64,000 nucleotides of DNA from Viola odorata (GCA_963691705.1 OY829542.1:26956579-27020578); one strand, 5' to 3'; positions 31,036-41,984 are shown, counted from the stretch's first letter. Notes: a model not told the origin generated them from the letters alone. Program-made: numbers and translations.

Positions 31036-33313
31036 CTAAGGAGCGGGTGGTGCGTTGACTCCTCCTTGCTGCCTCGATTTCCATAAATAGAAGCTGTCAT
31101 CAGTAATAGTGGAGACCCTCCTATCAAAATACGCAGCCAACTCATCAATACGGAGTTTTTCTATCCCATGATGATGCATCAATGCCTCCGACATGAGCCC
31201 TCCGCCTTCCCTTAAGTACCATTGATTCTTCTCAACGTTTAAAGCCAGATCGGCAGTCAGCTCGGCATTCCTCTTCCTCTCCTGGCGCAACTCATTCTCC
31301 TCATGAGAAAGGCGCTCGGTCAGAATCCGTTTCTCCTCCTCCAAAGCATGCTTGACAGCCTCCAACTCTTGCTTGACAGTCGTCACTTCCTGACGGGCAG
31401 ACTCTGTTTCTTGATTGGCAATGTTAAGCGCGTCCACAAAACTCTGACGCTCGTTCTGCAACCTGGTCACCTCCCCCTGCCCGTTTGCGGCAATCCTAGC
31501 ATTCTCCTCATCTAGGTAATGGAGGTGGCAGAAAAAAGAGAGCGCTTAGGAGCGAAGAAAGTTTATACGCTCCTGCTCACTCCTAGCCGCAAAGGCATCC
31601 CTCTCCCTTGGAAGAGACATAATCTCGGCTATCAGGTAAGAGGTAGACGCGAGAATGGAATCATGATCAGTCCCGGCAGGAAATTGCAAAATGTTATCTC
31701 TGAAGGAACGCAAACCAATATGATGAGTGGGCATGAGGGGAGGATTGTAAGTAGAAGCACCGGCTATCAAAGCAGGGGCAGGGCCACCTCTCGCGATACT
31801 GGGAGGAGACATCGGAACAAAAAACAGAGCGGCAGGAGAAGAGGGTCGACTGCCGGAACCTCCCGCGTTGGGCACTATGGACCCATCTCCACCAAATGCT
31901 TCAAGGTTAAGGGCACTTGAGTTATGGCCTGTCGCGGTGGAGGAATCACCTAAAATGTGAGGATTACCACCGAAATCAATACCCTGTGATTGCTCGGCAG
32001 GAAGGTCACCGCCCTCCAAGACGTTCAGAGGAGGATTCGCAGCAGAAGAGGTAGGGTTGTGCTGAAGCTCATAGCGGGCCTTCTTCTAACACTCTCGAAG
32101 GACCTCGGCAATAGACATATCACCCGCAGAGGTTGACTGAGCAGAAACAGTGGAAGCCTCCTAGAAAACGCAGTGCACGCATGATAAGAAAAGTATACAG
32201 AAGAAAAGAGAACCTTAGAAAAAAAGGAACGCATACCTGGGTGACTGTGGAAACCAGAGGTATCGCGGTAGGAATGGGATCAACTGTCGCCTCCGAAGAA
32301 ACAACGGTGTGAAGGGAAACGGGTTGCGTGGCGCGTGTTTTCCTCACTCTCTTCTTCCTTTCGATAGGGGTGCGAGGAGGTGGCGATGAGGTAGTACACG
32401 TAGCGGTAGCAATGCCTTCCTCTTCCGCAACGGCAGCACCAGCCCTGGCGGCGGCAGCAGCTTTCTTCCTTTGTTCCTGTTTTCTCTTCCTCCGGAAATA
32501 CTCTGGCTCCCAACCAGGCGGAGGCACTGCATAGTTAAAGAAACGTTAGCATTAGTACCTCTTGGCAGTACAAAAGGAAAAAGGGCAAACGCTCACCCTT
32601 TTTGCACTGTTCCATTTCCAGACCGTTAGCCACCTTTCGGGCATCAACGTTGAAATCTAGTTGAAGTAAAGTCTTCAACCAGCCATCTTCTGGATCAGAA
32701 AGGCGTTTCCGATGGCCCCAAGCTCCATCTTTAATTTTCTCATTGAAGCCGGCCCTCCATAACGGCTCGGGCAAATCAATAATAAAAAATTCCTCTTTCC
32801 AATTAGGAACAGAAGACTCGATACCCATAAGCTTCCAGGTAAAGGGCTTCAATGAGCCATCTTCATAACGAGGGGATATTGATATCACCCCCTTACGAGA
32901 ATACAACTGGAAAATGTCATGAAGCAGGGCCAGAGTGGGAGACTCGATTCCCTTGAAACGGCACAGTGCGGCAAAGGCACTGACAACGTAAATCGCGTTA
33001 GGGCTCAATTGAGCCGGAGCTAAATCAGAATCAGCCAATAACAACTCAACAAGCGGGTCAAGAGGAAGACAAAACCCATGGTCAAATAACTTAGCATATA
33101 ATATTCTACTGTTACCGGGCAGAACGCTGTTCAGGCGAAGTGATTCGGAAGCAGCGCGCACGGGATATTCTCTGAGAAATCGCGCATTACACGCGGCAAG
33201 CCTACGATTAACTAAAGGCAGAGTATAGAGAGAGGTAGGGGTAATGTTGATTTTTTCTTCTCCGACGGACCCTTGAGGAACTCCTCATTGGAAGATCTCT
33301 TAGTCTTAGCCAT
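31036..33313 (-). pseudogene. Cassette gene e (E), three exons
   Basis: Exon 1 32597-33313: MAKTKRSS, then the Transposase_28-like domain (ILYAKLFDHGFCLPLDPLVELL ... LAPAQLSPNAIYVVSAFAALC ... SISPRYED ... EEFFIIDLPEPLWRAGFNE). A 70-bp intron follows, then exon 2 32237-32526 (PPPGWEPEYFRRKRKQEQ, Ala-rich, ERKKRVRKTRA), a 76-bp intron and exon 3 31036-32160 (SLRSFRDNILQF, coiled coil, KLRIDELAAYFDRR). Introns are GT-AG and keep phase. Lesions: one base lost near 33255, TAG at 32086-32088, TAA at 31543-31545. Function unknown. Confidence 0.8.
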
Positions 33314-33951
33314 AACCAATAAAGGAGAAGTGACGAGCAAAGAAAGGGTGTGTACCTTCGCAAAGAGAACACCAGGAGTCTCAGACCAAAAAGAAGAGAG
33401 CGGCGCGAGTTGTTTGTCCAGAAAGCAGCAGCGTGTGAGAGAGGAGATTAAAAAAGAAAAAGGAGGAAGGAAAAACATTATATATAACACTGAAAGGGCG
33501 TGACCAATCAGCAGGGGACACAAGGCAAAGCAGCGAGGAGATACAAGTTTAAAAAATGATGGCGAAACGCTTCGGCAATTCATGTCTCCCTAGGAGACGC
33601 TTGCTTCAAACGCCTCTTCATAGAAAGACGCGTGTCCTTTTCCATCATTGCTTTTCAGATCGCATTAAATGGAAGGACTGCAGCACTTAAATGGCCTAAA
33701 AAGCAGCGCTGGCTTAGCCAAACGGCGCGGCAACACAAAGAAGATAATGAAGAGATGGCGGTAGCATCACAATGATTCACGCGAATGCGATAAAGGTCAT
33801 GTAGTGTCAGTATTATTACAAGAGGAATAATGACAAATGGTTTTCGGAAAAAATAATAATAAAAGCAGACAACAATAAGAATAACAAGAGAGGGTCCAGA
33901 AACCCGTTGTGACACTTCTCGAAAAGCAAAGCGGCACCCCTATCTTTGGCG
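33314..33951 (-). other. Spacer between E genes cd and e
   Basis: Holds the leader and TATA box of gene e and the 3' flank of gene cd. No further gene is seen. Confidence 0.5.
33476..33487 (-). promoter_or_regulatory. TATA box, E gene e
   Basis: TTATATATAATG on the minus strand, about 165-174 bp before the ATG at 33313. Confidence 0.65.
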
Positions 33952-36068
33952 TTAGCCCTTTTCCCCTTCTGAGACAGAAGAACCAATCCCACCTTTGCTA
34001 ACCACATCCATCACGGCAGAAATATAGTCAGCAACCTGGGCAGGGTCGGAAGAGTTACCATTGAAACGGGTTGTAAATCCAGAAGTAAAGACTTCCAGGA
34101 TTTTCTTCTTCCACCATTCCTCCTTTAATGATGTCCTAGCGGCTTCCTCGTCTCGAGCAGACATCTCTTCGCGAAGAAGGAGATTTTTCTTCCTCTCCAA
34201 GGCTAACTCTGCCTCCAGAACCTCCACCTTTGCTTTCCCAACAGACCTCTCTCTGTTTAATTCCTTTTGCGACTCATCGCAAAGACGCGTTAGCAACCCC
34301 ATTTGCTCCACCGCTTTCTCAAGTTGCACTTGCTTAACGCACAGCGCGTTGGAAAAATTACGTGACTCGCGATCATGAATCTCGAACAAATAGTTCAGGT
34401 GGCGGAAGAAATCCAGAGAATCATTCATCATATGGCGAAGACGAGCCGGTGGAAGAAGCTGAAGAAACTCTTCCTTCTCCTTATGGGAGCCCAACATCTC
34501 TCCTATCAAAGGTGTAGTAAACTCATCTCTGGAAAAAGGTTGGGGAACCCTGACAGCACGAAGACCATCAAAGCAGAATCCCTTCAGCCCCATACGGTAA
34601 GAGGGGGTCTCGGTAGGACTGCCATAACAAAGATTGATTGACGGAGCGGGAGAGGGATTCCCAGAAAAAACTTCCGTGATAGGAGAAAAGAACAGTTGAG
34701 GAAGGACTTTAGGCGGTAGCCCAGCAGTCGAATCCATAGTAGAAGGCGCAGCAACTACGTCAGGAATACAATGAGAAATTGGTGAATCGGGAGCGTCAAC
34801 TGTAGGAAGAGGACACGCTGTCGAGGGAACCTCCACCTCGGCAGAACTCGTAGCAGCCGACGCCTCAGTAACTCCCACCGGTTGGGAGACACTCGTCCCA
34901 GCCGAAACGGCAGAGATAGGAGCAGTCGTTGCATCCACAGAAGAAGCCCCGGTGGCCTGCTCACCCGTGGTAAACCGAAGTTTTTTCCGACGCAAGGAAG
35001 AGGCATGGCAAAGGTCCGACTCGACATCCATATCCTCATCATCACTAGCAATCACCGTCGTTGTGGCTGGGCTGGAGTCCGTCCTCTTACGACGCTTCGG
35101 TAGCCAATTTTCCACAAACCGAGAAACTCGGCCAGAGCTAACGGGCCTTCGCCCTCCCTGCGCAACCGTCTTGGTTCTTCTCCTCGGGGGATGAGAGCTA
35201 CCCTGATTAGAGCCATCGGTAGGGGGGGAAGCTGGTAAAGTTTGAAGTGGCGTAACATTCAAAGGAGCGCCAGCGTCACTTGGGAATTAACCGTTAGCCT
35301 CCTATAACAAAAGAAACGCGCAAAGACAAAGGCAAAGAAAATACGAAAAGAGGCAGACTCACCCATAGCACACTCCTCCAGAGGTTTGAACAAGGCAAAG
35401 CTACGGATGCGGTAGTGAGCACCTTCGTCTAACAGAGCGTTAGCTTGCTCCAACTCAGTCCTGGTCAACATCGAGGGATTCGACCAAATAGGGCCTATCA
35501 GCTCCTGGTTGAAATTAATACGCCACAAACGTGACGGTAGCTCCAGAACAAAGAAACTGCTTTTCCAATCAGCTACACCCTTCTTAAAGCCATGAAAATG
35601 CTGCCAGAACGACTGCACGAGTGCGTCATTCCACCGAGGAGTAATTTTGATTAAACAATTATGGCAATTCATACTAAAGAATTTACGAAATAAATTGAGA
35701 GATGGGGTAGAAATGTTCTTCAACTCGCAAGCGCGAAGAAAAGCATAAACCGCACACCAGGAGGAGGGAGTTATCTGGGCAGGATTAAGGTTATACTCCC
35801 GCAGCAGCGTTAGTATCGATTCATGAACAGGAAAGCGGAAACCGTAAAGGAACATCTTAAAGTAAAAAAGCCTACTGTAACCCCACGCCGGATTATGGAG
35901 CCGCATATCACTTCCAGGGATAAAGGGCTCATACCCGGGAGGAAAAGTAATACCATGTTCCTCTAGTTCGGCTTTCAGAACCACATCGCATGTAAAAATA
36001 CTAGGTGATTGCGCGACCTCTGGATCCATGGGTTTCCAGATAACCTGGCGAGTTCTATTTCTAGCCAT
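33952..36068 (-). CDS. Cassette gene cd (E), two exons
   Basis: Exon 1 35363-36068: MARNRTRQVIWKPMDPE, then the Transposase_28-like domain (LYGFRFPVHESILTLLREYNL ... AQITPSSWCAVYAFLRACE ... ITPRWNDALVQSFWQ ... SSFFVLELPSRLWRINFNQE). An 83-bp intron starts GTGAGT. Exon 2 33952-35279 encodes SRFVENWLPKRRKR, a variable Ser/Thr-rich part, a conserved block (MGLKGFCFDGLRAVRVPQPF ... EKEEFLQLLPPARL), a coiled coil and an acidic end. Both exons are free of stops. The acceptor AG is changed to AA (35280), so normal splicing would slip by one base. If unspliced, exon 1 runs on to a stop at 35259. Function unknown. Confidence 0.8.
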
Positions 36069-36245
36069 AACAAACCAGCAAAAAGGAAATTGGAGAAGGA
36101 TTGAATTGGTACCTTGAAGGGGAGAGTTACGGAGGAATCGGCGCACCATGACGGACGGTCGGTAAGATATTTGGGGAAGAAGACGAAGGAAGATAAGAGA
36201 AAAAATTCGAAGCAAGGGCAAAAGTTCTGAAAAAAGAAAAATGGC

Positions 36246-36258
36246 CCCTCTTAAAGGA
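36246..36258 (-). promoter_or_regulatory. TATA-like box, E gene cd
   Basis: CCTTTAAGAG on the minus strand about 184 bp before the ATG at 36068, matching H (179) and G (177). Confidence 0.55.
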
Positions 36259-36559
36259 TTAAATTGCCACCGCATTAATTAAGCCACCAATCGCGCGGAG
36301 ACGCGTGTAAAAGAGGTTGGCCACGTGGAAGCGCATTAAAGAAATTAGAAAAAGAGAAGTTATTCAGCATGATTCCCCAAAAGGGCGACAGACTTAACCC
36401 AGTCAAGATAACTGCGAAGCAACTGCCTCGACGAAGCCAACCGCTTACGCTGGCTATCACCAAGGACCAGTAGGCTAACGAGAAATAACGACAAAAGAAA
36501 AAGGCAGAAAATATCATCTTATTCATAAAATGCCAATAGGCATATACAACACAGAGGCG

Positions 36560-37015
36560 TTAATCCTCATCAGCCCAATCCATGTCATAACAGTACTCAT
36601 AGTCCTCCGGGGACGACGACAATCCACTGTTGTAAGAAAAGAAATGTTCGACAGGTTTGGGCACGAGCTTTGTCGCATGAGCTACCGCCTTGTCATAACG
36701 GGCATGGGAACTCTCCCCAGCGGTAGAAGCCGCTGGTTTCAAATCAGTACCATGAGAAAGAGCCTTATTCTCAAAAGAAGGAGAAGGAGGGGCAGACGGT
36801 GACACTTCATCACCCTTTGGTAGCGTCACGTAGTGGGGCACAAAGCCAGTAAAGAATGACTCAAAAGTCTGCTTCTTCACTTTCACTGGTTTCTTGCGAC
36901 CCTGGCGCCTAGTAGGACATTTTGTAGGTCTCCACGGAGGAGTCGAAGGAGGGTTATCCGAATCCGGCGAAGTCGGAGGTATTGGCAAGGAATCACGCCC
37001 GTAAAAATCTGTCAT
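36560..37015 (-). CDS. Cassette gene b (E), unknown protein
   Basis: 151 residues, intact. It starts MTDFYGRDSLPIPPTSPDSD, followed by PPWRPTKCPTRRQGRKKPVKVKKQ (basic, possible nuclear signal), a long variable Ser/Pro/His part, and ends YEYCYDMDWADED. The ends match F, G and H. A pyrimidine tract and TTTTTGCAG directly precede the ATG in E and H and could be a leader splice acceptor. No known domain. Confidence 0.7.
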   Translation of the reverse strand: MTDFYGRDSLPIPPTSPDSDNPPSTPPWRPTKCPTRRQGRKKPVKVKKQTFESFFTGFVPHYVTLPKGDEVSPSAPPSPSFENKALSHGTDLKPAASTAGESSHARYDKAVAHATKLVPKPVEHFFSYNSGLSSSPEDYEYCYDMDWADED

Positions 37016-37079
37016 GCTGACCTGCAAAAAGCAAAGAGAAGGAAAAGATGAAGATGAACAGGGAAAGGGAAAGCATTTC

Positions 37080-37088
37080 CCTTAAATA
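37080..37088 (-). promoter_or_regulatory. TATA box, E gene b
   Basis: TATTTAAGG on the minus strand about 65-70 bp before the ATG at 37015. Confidence 0.6.
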
Positions 37089-37335
37089 ACCAAGGAAGCG
37101 CTCCGATCCTCGCACAGATCCTGAAAAATCAATTAAGATGCCTGGAAAAAATAACCGCAATGGCAGAAGCTGATCCGGCACCAATGTACCTGCTCGTTAA
37201 ACGCGCCAACCAAAAGGCACCAAATAACTACCCAATCACTCACCCCTGGAACGGCGGCTTTGGAAACAGTTGAGTCAAAGCATTCATTGCTCATTCATGG
37301 AACGCAACCACTAAAAGGGTATGTACTAAAGAAGG

Positions 37336-37354
37336 CTCATTTTCAGTTGGGCTT
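37336..37354 (+). repeat. Internal copy of the LTR-junction block (E)
   Basis: CTCATTTTCAGTTGGGCTT repeats the block beside the 3' LTR (38042-38060), about 700 bp away, between genes a and b. Confidence 0.75.
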
Positions 37355-37493
37355 GCCACCAACACATTTAGCCAATGCAGCAAGAAATAAACAAAAAGAC
37401 TGGAAAAACCAAAACAAAAGCAACCATTTATTTATGGCCTGAGCGGCCTCAGCGTTCAGATATATACATAAAAGCATAAGAGAAAGGCAGCAG

Positions 37494-37877
37494 TCAGGTA
37501 TTGGATCCTGCATCATCCTCCCCTGGTACGACCGGGATATCCCTCAGCGCGTCAGCAACGGAGGTCAGCTCAGCGGAGCAAGCCCTCATCCCCTTCAAGA
37601 AGCAGACTAGCAAATCCTTCCGCTGCTGCAGCATCGAGGCAACCACGTCAAGGTGGGCAGTAGTAGTGGCCAACTTCGCCAAGCTCTCCAAAGGACGGAA
37701 GTCCTCCAAAGATATTCCCAGCTGTTTGGACAAAATAGGGGTAAGTATCCCCTGCAACTCCAAGACATCCTCCGAGGTCTTGGTGATCATCCTCTCTAGG
37801 AAGCCGATGTCACCTTCAGTAAGGTTCTTCAAGGTCAAAGTTTTGGAGATCAGGAAATTTCAGGTCAGTTCATCCAT
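37494..37877 (-). pseudogene. Cassette gene a (E), one nonsense codon
   Basis: 127 codons from the ATG at 37877 (MDELT...), which matches the H start. Codon 6 is TGA (37860-37862) where H has CGC (Arg). The rest is open and close to H: LTLKNLTEGDIGFLERMITK, TSEDVLELQGILTPILSKQL, GISLEDFRPLESLAKLATT, MLQQRKDLLVCFLKGMRACS. No known domain; predicted helical. Polyadenylation-like AATAAA lies near 37430. Confidence 0.72.
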
Positions 37878-37940
37878 GGCGAAATATGGAAAAGAAAGGG
37901 ACGTACAAGTGCGAGGAAACCTGCGCAGAAGAAAACTTCA

Positions 37941-37947
37941 ATTTATA
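37941..37947 (-). promoter_or_regulatory. TATA box, E gene a
   Basis: TATAAAT on the minus strand about 64-70 bp before the ATG at 37877. Confidence 0.7.
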
Positions 37948-38060
37948 AGCCCTGACAAAAATCATCTAAACCACTTTCTGACGAGGAAACGCTCTAATAA
38001 CTCATAGAGAAGGGGCGTTAGCCCTTGGTAAACACTCGGGCTCATTTTCAGTTGGGCTTA

Positions 38061-38597
38061 TGATAACAATCCACCTAAGGAAAAGGGTATTTCCGTCTAT
38101 TGCCCTGAACTGAAAGAAGAAATCACTGTTCCCACCGCCGTGGTGGGATAGAGGGCCATCGCCTACCCCAGAGGTTGACGCCACGAGGGCAAAACAGTGC
38201 TCAGTAGTCTCCCCAAACAAACCTTCTAGATGGCTCGAGGAGCTGTCTCATTCTGAGGAATACCACGCATCAGGGGGACAACTCAGTCGCTACCCTATCG
38301 TGGCAACATTTATCCCATGGCTACCGCCACGGTAACATATCATCCGAGGGGCGAACCACGATCCCTAACATTAGGGATAGCTCTCTAGCTATTCCTAAAT
38401 GCGGAAATGCTCAATTCTTCTATATATACATCTCCCCCTCAAAGGAGGCGGGTAAGCATACTCTAACTGGCCTAAGCTCTGCCAAATTCAGTACACATGC
38501 TGACTTAAGCATTGCAGGTACCGCGGACCGTCGTGAGCACTGATCTGAGAGGAGCCGTTCCGCCATACATCCTTCGGCAGAAAATAAAATCTTATCA
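38061..38597 (+). repeat. 3' LTR of element E
   Basis: 537 bp. It differs from the 5' LTR by about 11 substitutions and one 35-bp deletion that removes the hairpin. The right flank GAAAT (38598-38602) is the TSD. Confidence 0.95.
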
Positions 38598-38602
38598 GAA
38601 AT

Positions 38603-39490
38603 TGTTTGAACAAGCTCACGCAAGCTCATACGAGCAGCATATTCCACATCCTCTGGACAAAACAATTTCCTCAACTCCGCTTTAAACTCTTCCCACGTAA
38701 CAATGCTATTAGCGCGAGTCCTCCACCATACTTTAGCATCGTCGGATAGTAGCATTACTACGACTGCCAGTTTCAACTCATTTGACAAAACCTGGCACAC
38801 ATTGAAATAGTTTTCTACGTCAAATAAGAAATTATCTATCGCTTTTGCACTCCTCGCTCCATTATAAGGTTTTGGTTGAAAACTTTTGTACTTGTTTAGT
38901 TCTGCCATCCCCATTCCCGCAGGACCAGGAAAATTCCTTTGATCCAATTCATTGAGTTTGCCTTGTATCTCAATCAGGGAGGCATCCAACAGTCCCACCT
39001 TCTTGTTGGTCTCGCGAAACATATCCCACGCTTCCTTGAGATTATCTTGCAATTCATCCACCCTAGTTCCGGTGGTGGTAAGTGCCATGTTCAGTTCTCT
39101 AATGTCTGCCCTCTCTAGCAGCTCATCAAGATTTTCCTGAGGGTCGCCCTCTTTCTCTAGGGTTCGACTTTAGAAACTTAAAAGTATCCTTGTTAACTGT
39201 GCTTCTAGCGCCTCTACGCGTCGCACTCGTTCCACAAAGAGACGAAAAGTTTCCACATTCTCTTCGACAGAGAAATCATTATCGGCGCTCTCGCCTTTAA
39301 ACATTTCATCGTATTGGGTCAGACGGGATTCTAGCATCTCAATGCGTCTATCCCTCTCAAGTATCTGTTCCAATGTTACTTCTGGCTATGAGGAGCCAAC
39401 ACCTAGAGTCCTCTGACTCTGTATCCATGCATTAATCGCACTCACGCGATTTTCTAGTTCAGTGCACCTGACTTTCGAAGTCTTTGACAT
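38603..39490 (-). pseudogene. Gag N-terminal piece (element D)
   Basis: ATG at 39490 (MSKTSKVRCTELENRVSAI), just after the primer-binding site. Heptad-like coiled-coil segments (LEQILERDRRIEMLESRL, RVRRVEALEAQLTRIL) precede the gag core (FQPKPYNGARSAKAIDNFLF ... AKVWWRTRANSIVTWEEFKA). Stops at about 39388 and at 39170-39172. After LRELVQT element E interrupts it; the gene resumes at 13756. It is the structural protein of D, now dead. Confidence 0.88.
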
Positions 39491-39506
39491 CTCAAAGAAA
39501 TCAAAA

Positions 39507-39520
39507 TCGCTCCACTACCA
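39507..39520 (-). promoter_or_regulatory. Primer-binding site, element D
   Basis: TGGTAGTGGAGCGA on the minus strand, two bases after the 5' LTR. One base differs from the A/B site over the shared 12 positions. Confidence 0.75.
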
Positions 39521-39522
39521 AC

Positions 39523-39962
39523 TGTCATGGACTAATCCTTTGGAAGCCCAAGGGATTAAGTTCGTGCGGCATTCACGCACTCTCTCTACGGAACCAGCCT
39601 TTCACACACACCTTAGACCTGCATCACTAGGGAATATAAGGTTAGAAACACAATAGGGCCATTATAGTTTATCATAGGCATAATATAGGGCAAACACATA
39701 GGCAATAGGGCATACAATCATGAAAGACATCACTTCATTGAATAAGCATGATATTACAGACAAGGGCCAAAAAGGTCGCAGACAAGGGGGCCGCCCGCAC
39801 TAAGGCCGACTCAAACACCCTTCCAATGAATAACCGATCCCACGGCACAAAGGGACTGATTACTCACTCCCCCAACCCGAATACAAAGTTTACCCATAAG
39901 CTCTCATTAAGGTTAAGCGGCCATGGGCATGAACATGCCCTGGACGATCTTAGACCTTAACA
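39523..39962 (-). repeat. 5' LTR of element D
   Basis: 440 bp, TGTCATGGAC to CTTAACA, followed by the TSD CTAGG at 39963-39967. Confidence 0.95.
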
Positions 39963-39967
39963 CTAGG

Positions 39968-41984
39968 CGCGCGCACCAGCGCGAGCGACACATGCGCGTT
40001 GTTGTGCCCAAGTGCAGACGTCTTACGCGCGATGGCCCGAGGAGCGCGATTATGATGACTTTGCCTATGAGCACGATAATAGGCGAGGTAGAGCTGATGA
40101 TAGGAGGCCTAGGTTTGAGGAAATGGTTGATTCTAACCTAGGAAGTATCAAGATGAAGATCCCCGCCTTTGAAGGCAAGGATGACCCGGATGCATACATA
40201 ACTTGGAAGAGGAAGGTCCAATCGATCTTTCTTTGTCACAACTATTCTGAAGACAAGAAGGTCAAGTTAGCTTCAATCAAGTTCTCCAGTTATGCGATCC
40301 ATTGGTAGGATCAATTGAATAATAGTAGAGAAATGGTTGGTGCAGGTCCAATTCGGACTTGGGATGAGATGAAAACCCTAATGACACATAGGTTTGTTCC
40401 CACATATTTCCACCGCGATCTTCACCAAAGATTGTAGACTTTAACTCAAGGGAGTAAAAGTGTGGGGGAATATTACAATGAGATGGAGATTGCTTTAGCA
40501 AGGGCACGTATAGTTGAGGATGTTGAGGTGACTATGGCTAGGTTTCTTAATGAAATGAACATGGAAATAGCAAATGCATTGGAGCTAACCACTTACAATA
40601 CATTAGAGGATATGTTACACATGGCAATTAAGATAGAGAAGTAGAAGAAGCCAAGGGCCTCTCACTCTAGTTTGACTCCATCGAACATGAAGTCCACTCC
40701 TTGGAAGAAAGACGCCAAAGACGCGAGTGCCGCACTTAGGGTTTTTCCACACACCTATGGCACGAAGGGTGCGATGGGTTCAAGTACACCACAAGTGAAG
40801 CCGAACAACAACACTTCTTCTTCTACTCCTTCGAACAAGACCTTTACTAAGGATATTGTTTGTTTTAAGTGTGCCGGTAGAGGACATAGGCAAGCTAAGT
40901 GTCTGAACAAAAGAGTTTTGTTAATTAGGGATAATGGTGATTTAAATAGTAATAATGACCACGAAGTTGATGAACCCGAGTGTGAGGAGGAAGAAGATGA
41001 GAGTGATTTGGATGATAGGGGGATTGTGATGCCCGAGTATGCTAACGCACCACTGGTTAGACGCAACTTGAGTGCATAAGTAAAGCCCAAAGTGAGTGAG
41101 GAAGAACAAAGGGAGAATTTATTCTACACTCGTTGCCTTGTGGATAAAAAGATGTGTTATTTAATCATAGATAATGGAAGTTGTATGAATTGTGCAAGCA
41201 CTTTGCTAGTGCACAAATTAGGTCTTCCAACTTTAAAGCACTTGAAACCTTACTTGCTTCAATGGATGACCAATAGTGGTGAATTGAAGGTGACAAAGCA
41301 AGTGAAGGTCCCCTTGTCGATTGGTAGTTATAAGAATGAGATCCTTTGCCATATGGTGCCTATGCAGTTGAGCCGCATTTTGCTTGGCCGACCTTGGCAA
41401 TACGATAGAGAGGCTAATCATGAAGGAAGGAGCAATCACTACAAGCTAGTGAAGGATGGCCGAAAGTTTACCCTTGCTCTTTTAACTCCTCTTCAAGTCT
41501 TTGAGGATCAATAATGGCTTGTAAAAGCATATGCCAAATTTGAGATTAAAAGAAAATTAGAAAATAAAGAGACAGGAGGGTTGAGTGTAGAAAAGAAATA
41601 GAGAATTAGAGAGAAAAATAGCTCACATGAAAAGAGTGAGCATGTGAAGAGAGAAAGTAAGGAAAATAGCTCGCATGCGAAGAGTGGTAAAAACATGCAT
41701 GAAAAAAGATAGCATGTGAACATATTGGCATTGATAAAGGAAAATGAGAGCTGAGCGAAAAAAGAGAAAATAAATTCAGTGTTTATGCCAAAGGGAGAGA
41801 AGTGAGGCAAGCATTATGTATGCAAAAGTCCACTAAGGGCGTAAGTCGCCCATTGATTTTGCTTTGTTTTAGGCCTTTATGCCTAAGTGTTGCTAACCCT
41901 TACCCTCTTCATTCTACTCCTCTTGGTATTTTTTCTCTTTTGCAGGAATTTAAAGATATTTTTTAGAGGAGATGCCTCATGGTT
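39968..41984 (+). pseudogene. Gag, protease and start of pol (element C), second piece
   Basis: Resumes C gag after D. After a frameshift near 40010 it reads MVDSNLGSIKMKIPAFEGKD, DLHQRL-TLTQGSKSVGEYYNE and an intact zinc knuckle CFKCAGRGHRQAKC (40861-40902). Protease motif LIIDNGSCMN is near 41160. RILLGRPWQYD follows at about 41373. A charged linker (41520-41900) leads to LLQEFKDIF, the start of the RT region. TAG codons replace Trp or Gln near 40306, 40436 and 40642; further stops are at about 41077 and 41512. Element I cuts it at 41985. Confidence 0.88.

Larger units (their letters stand above)
13762..38597 (+). mobile_element. Element E, giant Tat/Retand-like Ty3/gypsy element
   Basis: Bounded by LTRs 13762-14333 and 38061-38597 with TSD GAAAT (13757-13761, 38598-38602), inside D gag. 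Without F (18117-28346) it is about 14.6 kb. Plus-strand order is LTR, primer-binding site, gag, protease, RT, RNase H, second RNase H and integrase. A tandem-repeat array follows, then a four-gene cassette on the minus strand, then the 3' LTR. The second RNase H, the CX2HX4HX4C gag finger and the large 3' region with extra ORFs are marks of the Tat lineage. LTR divergence is about 11 substitutions in 537 aligned bases. Confidence 0.93.
9364..39962 (-). mobile_element. Element D, chromovirus (Ty3/gypsy), split by E
   Basis: Two 440-bp LTRs (9364-9803 and 39523-39962) flanked by the TSD CTAGG bound a minus-strand element. Without the E insertion it is about 5.8 kb: primer-binding site, gag, protease, RT, RNase H, integrase and a C-terminal chromodomain, then a purine tract and 3' LTR. 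I count about 17 substitutions between the LTRs (3.9%). Chromodomains target chromoviruses to heterochromatin. Several nonsense codons make it non-autonomous now. Confidence 0.93.

Noticed and set aside
31519..31920. Plus-strand ORF opposite E gene e exon 3
   Set aside because: Not conserved in the G or H copies; a shadow of the coiled-coil exon.
9364..39962. Endogenous pararetrovirus (caulimovirid) origin for the RT-bearing blocks
   Set aside because: Paired LTRs, TSDs, integrase and gypsy gag are present, and no movement or coat protein motifs are seen.
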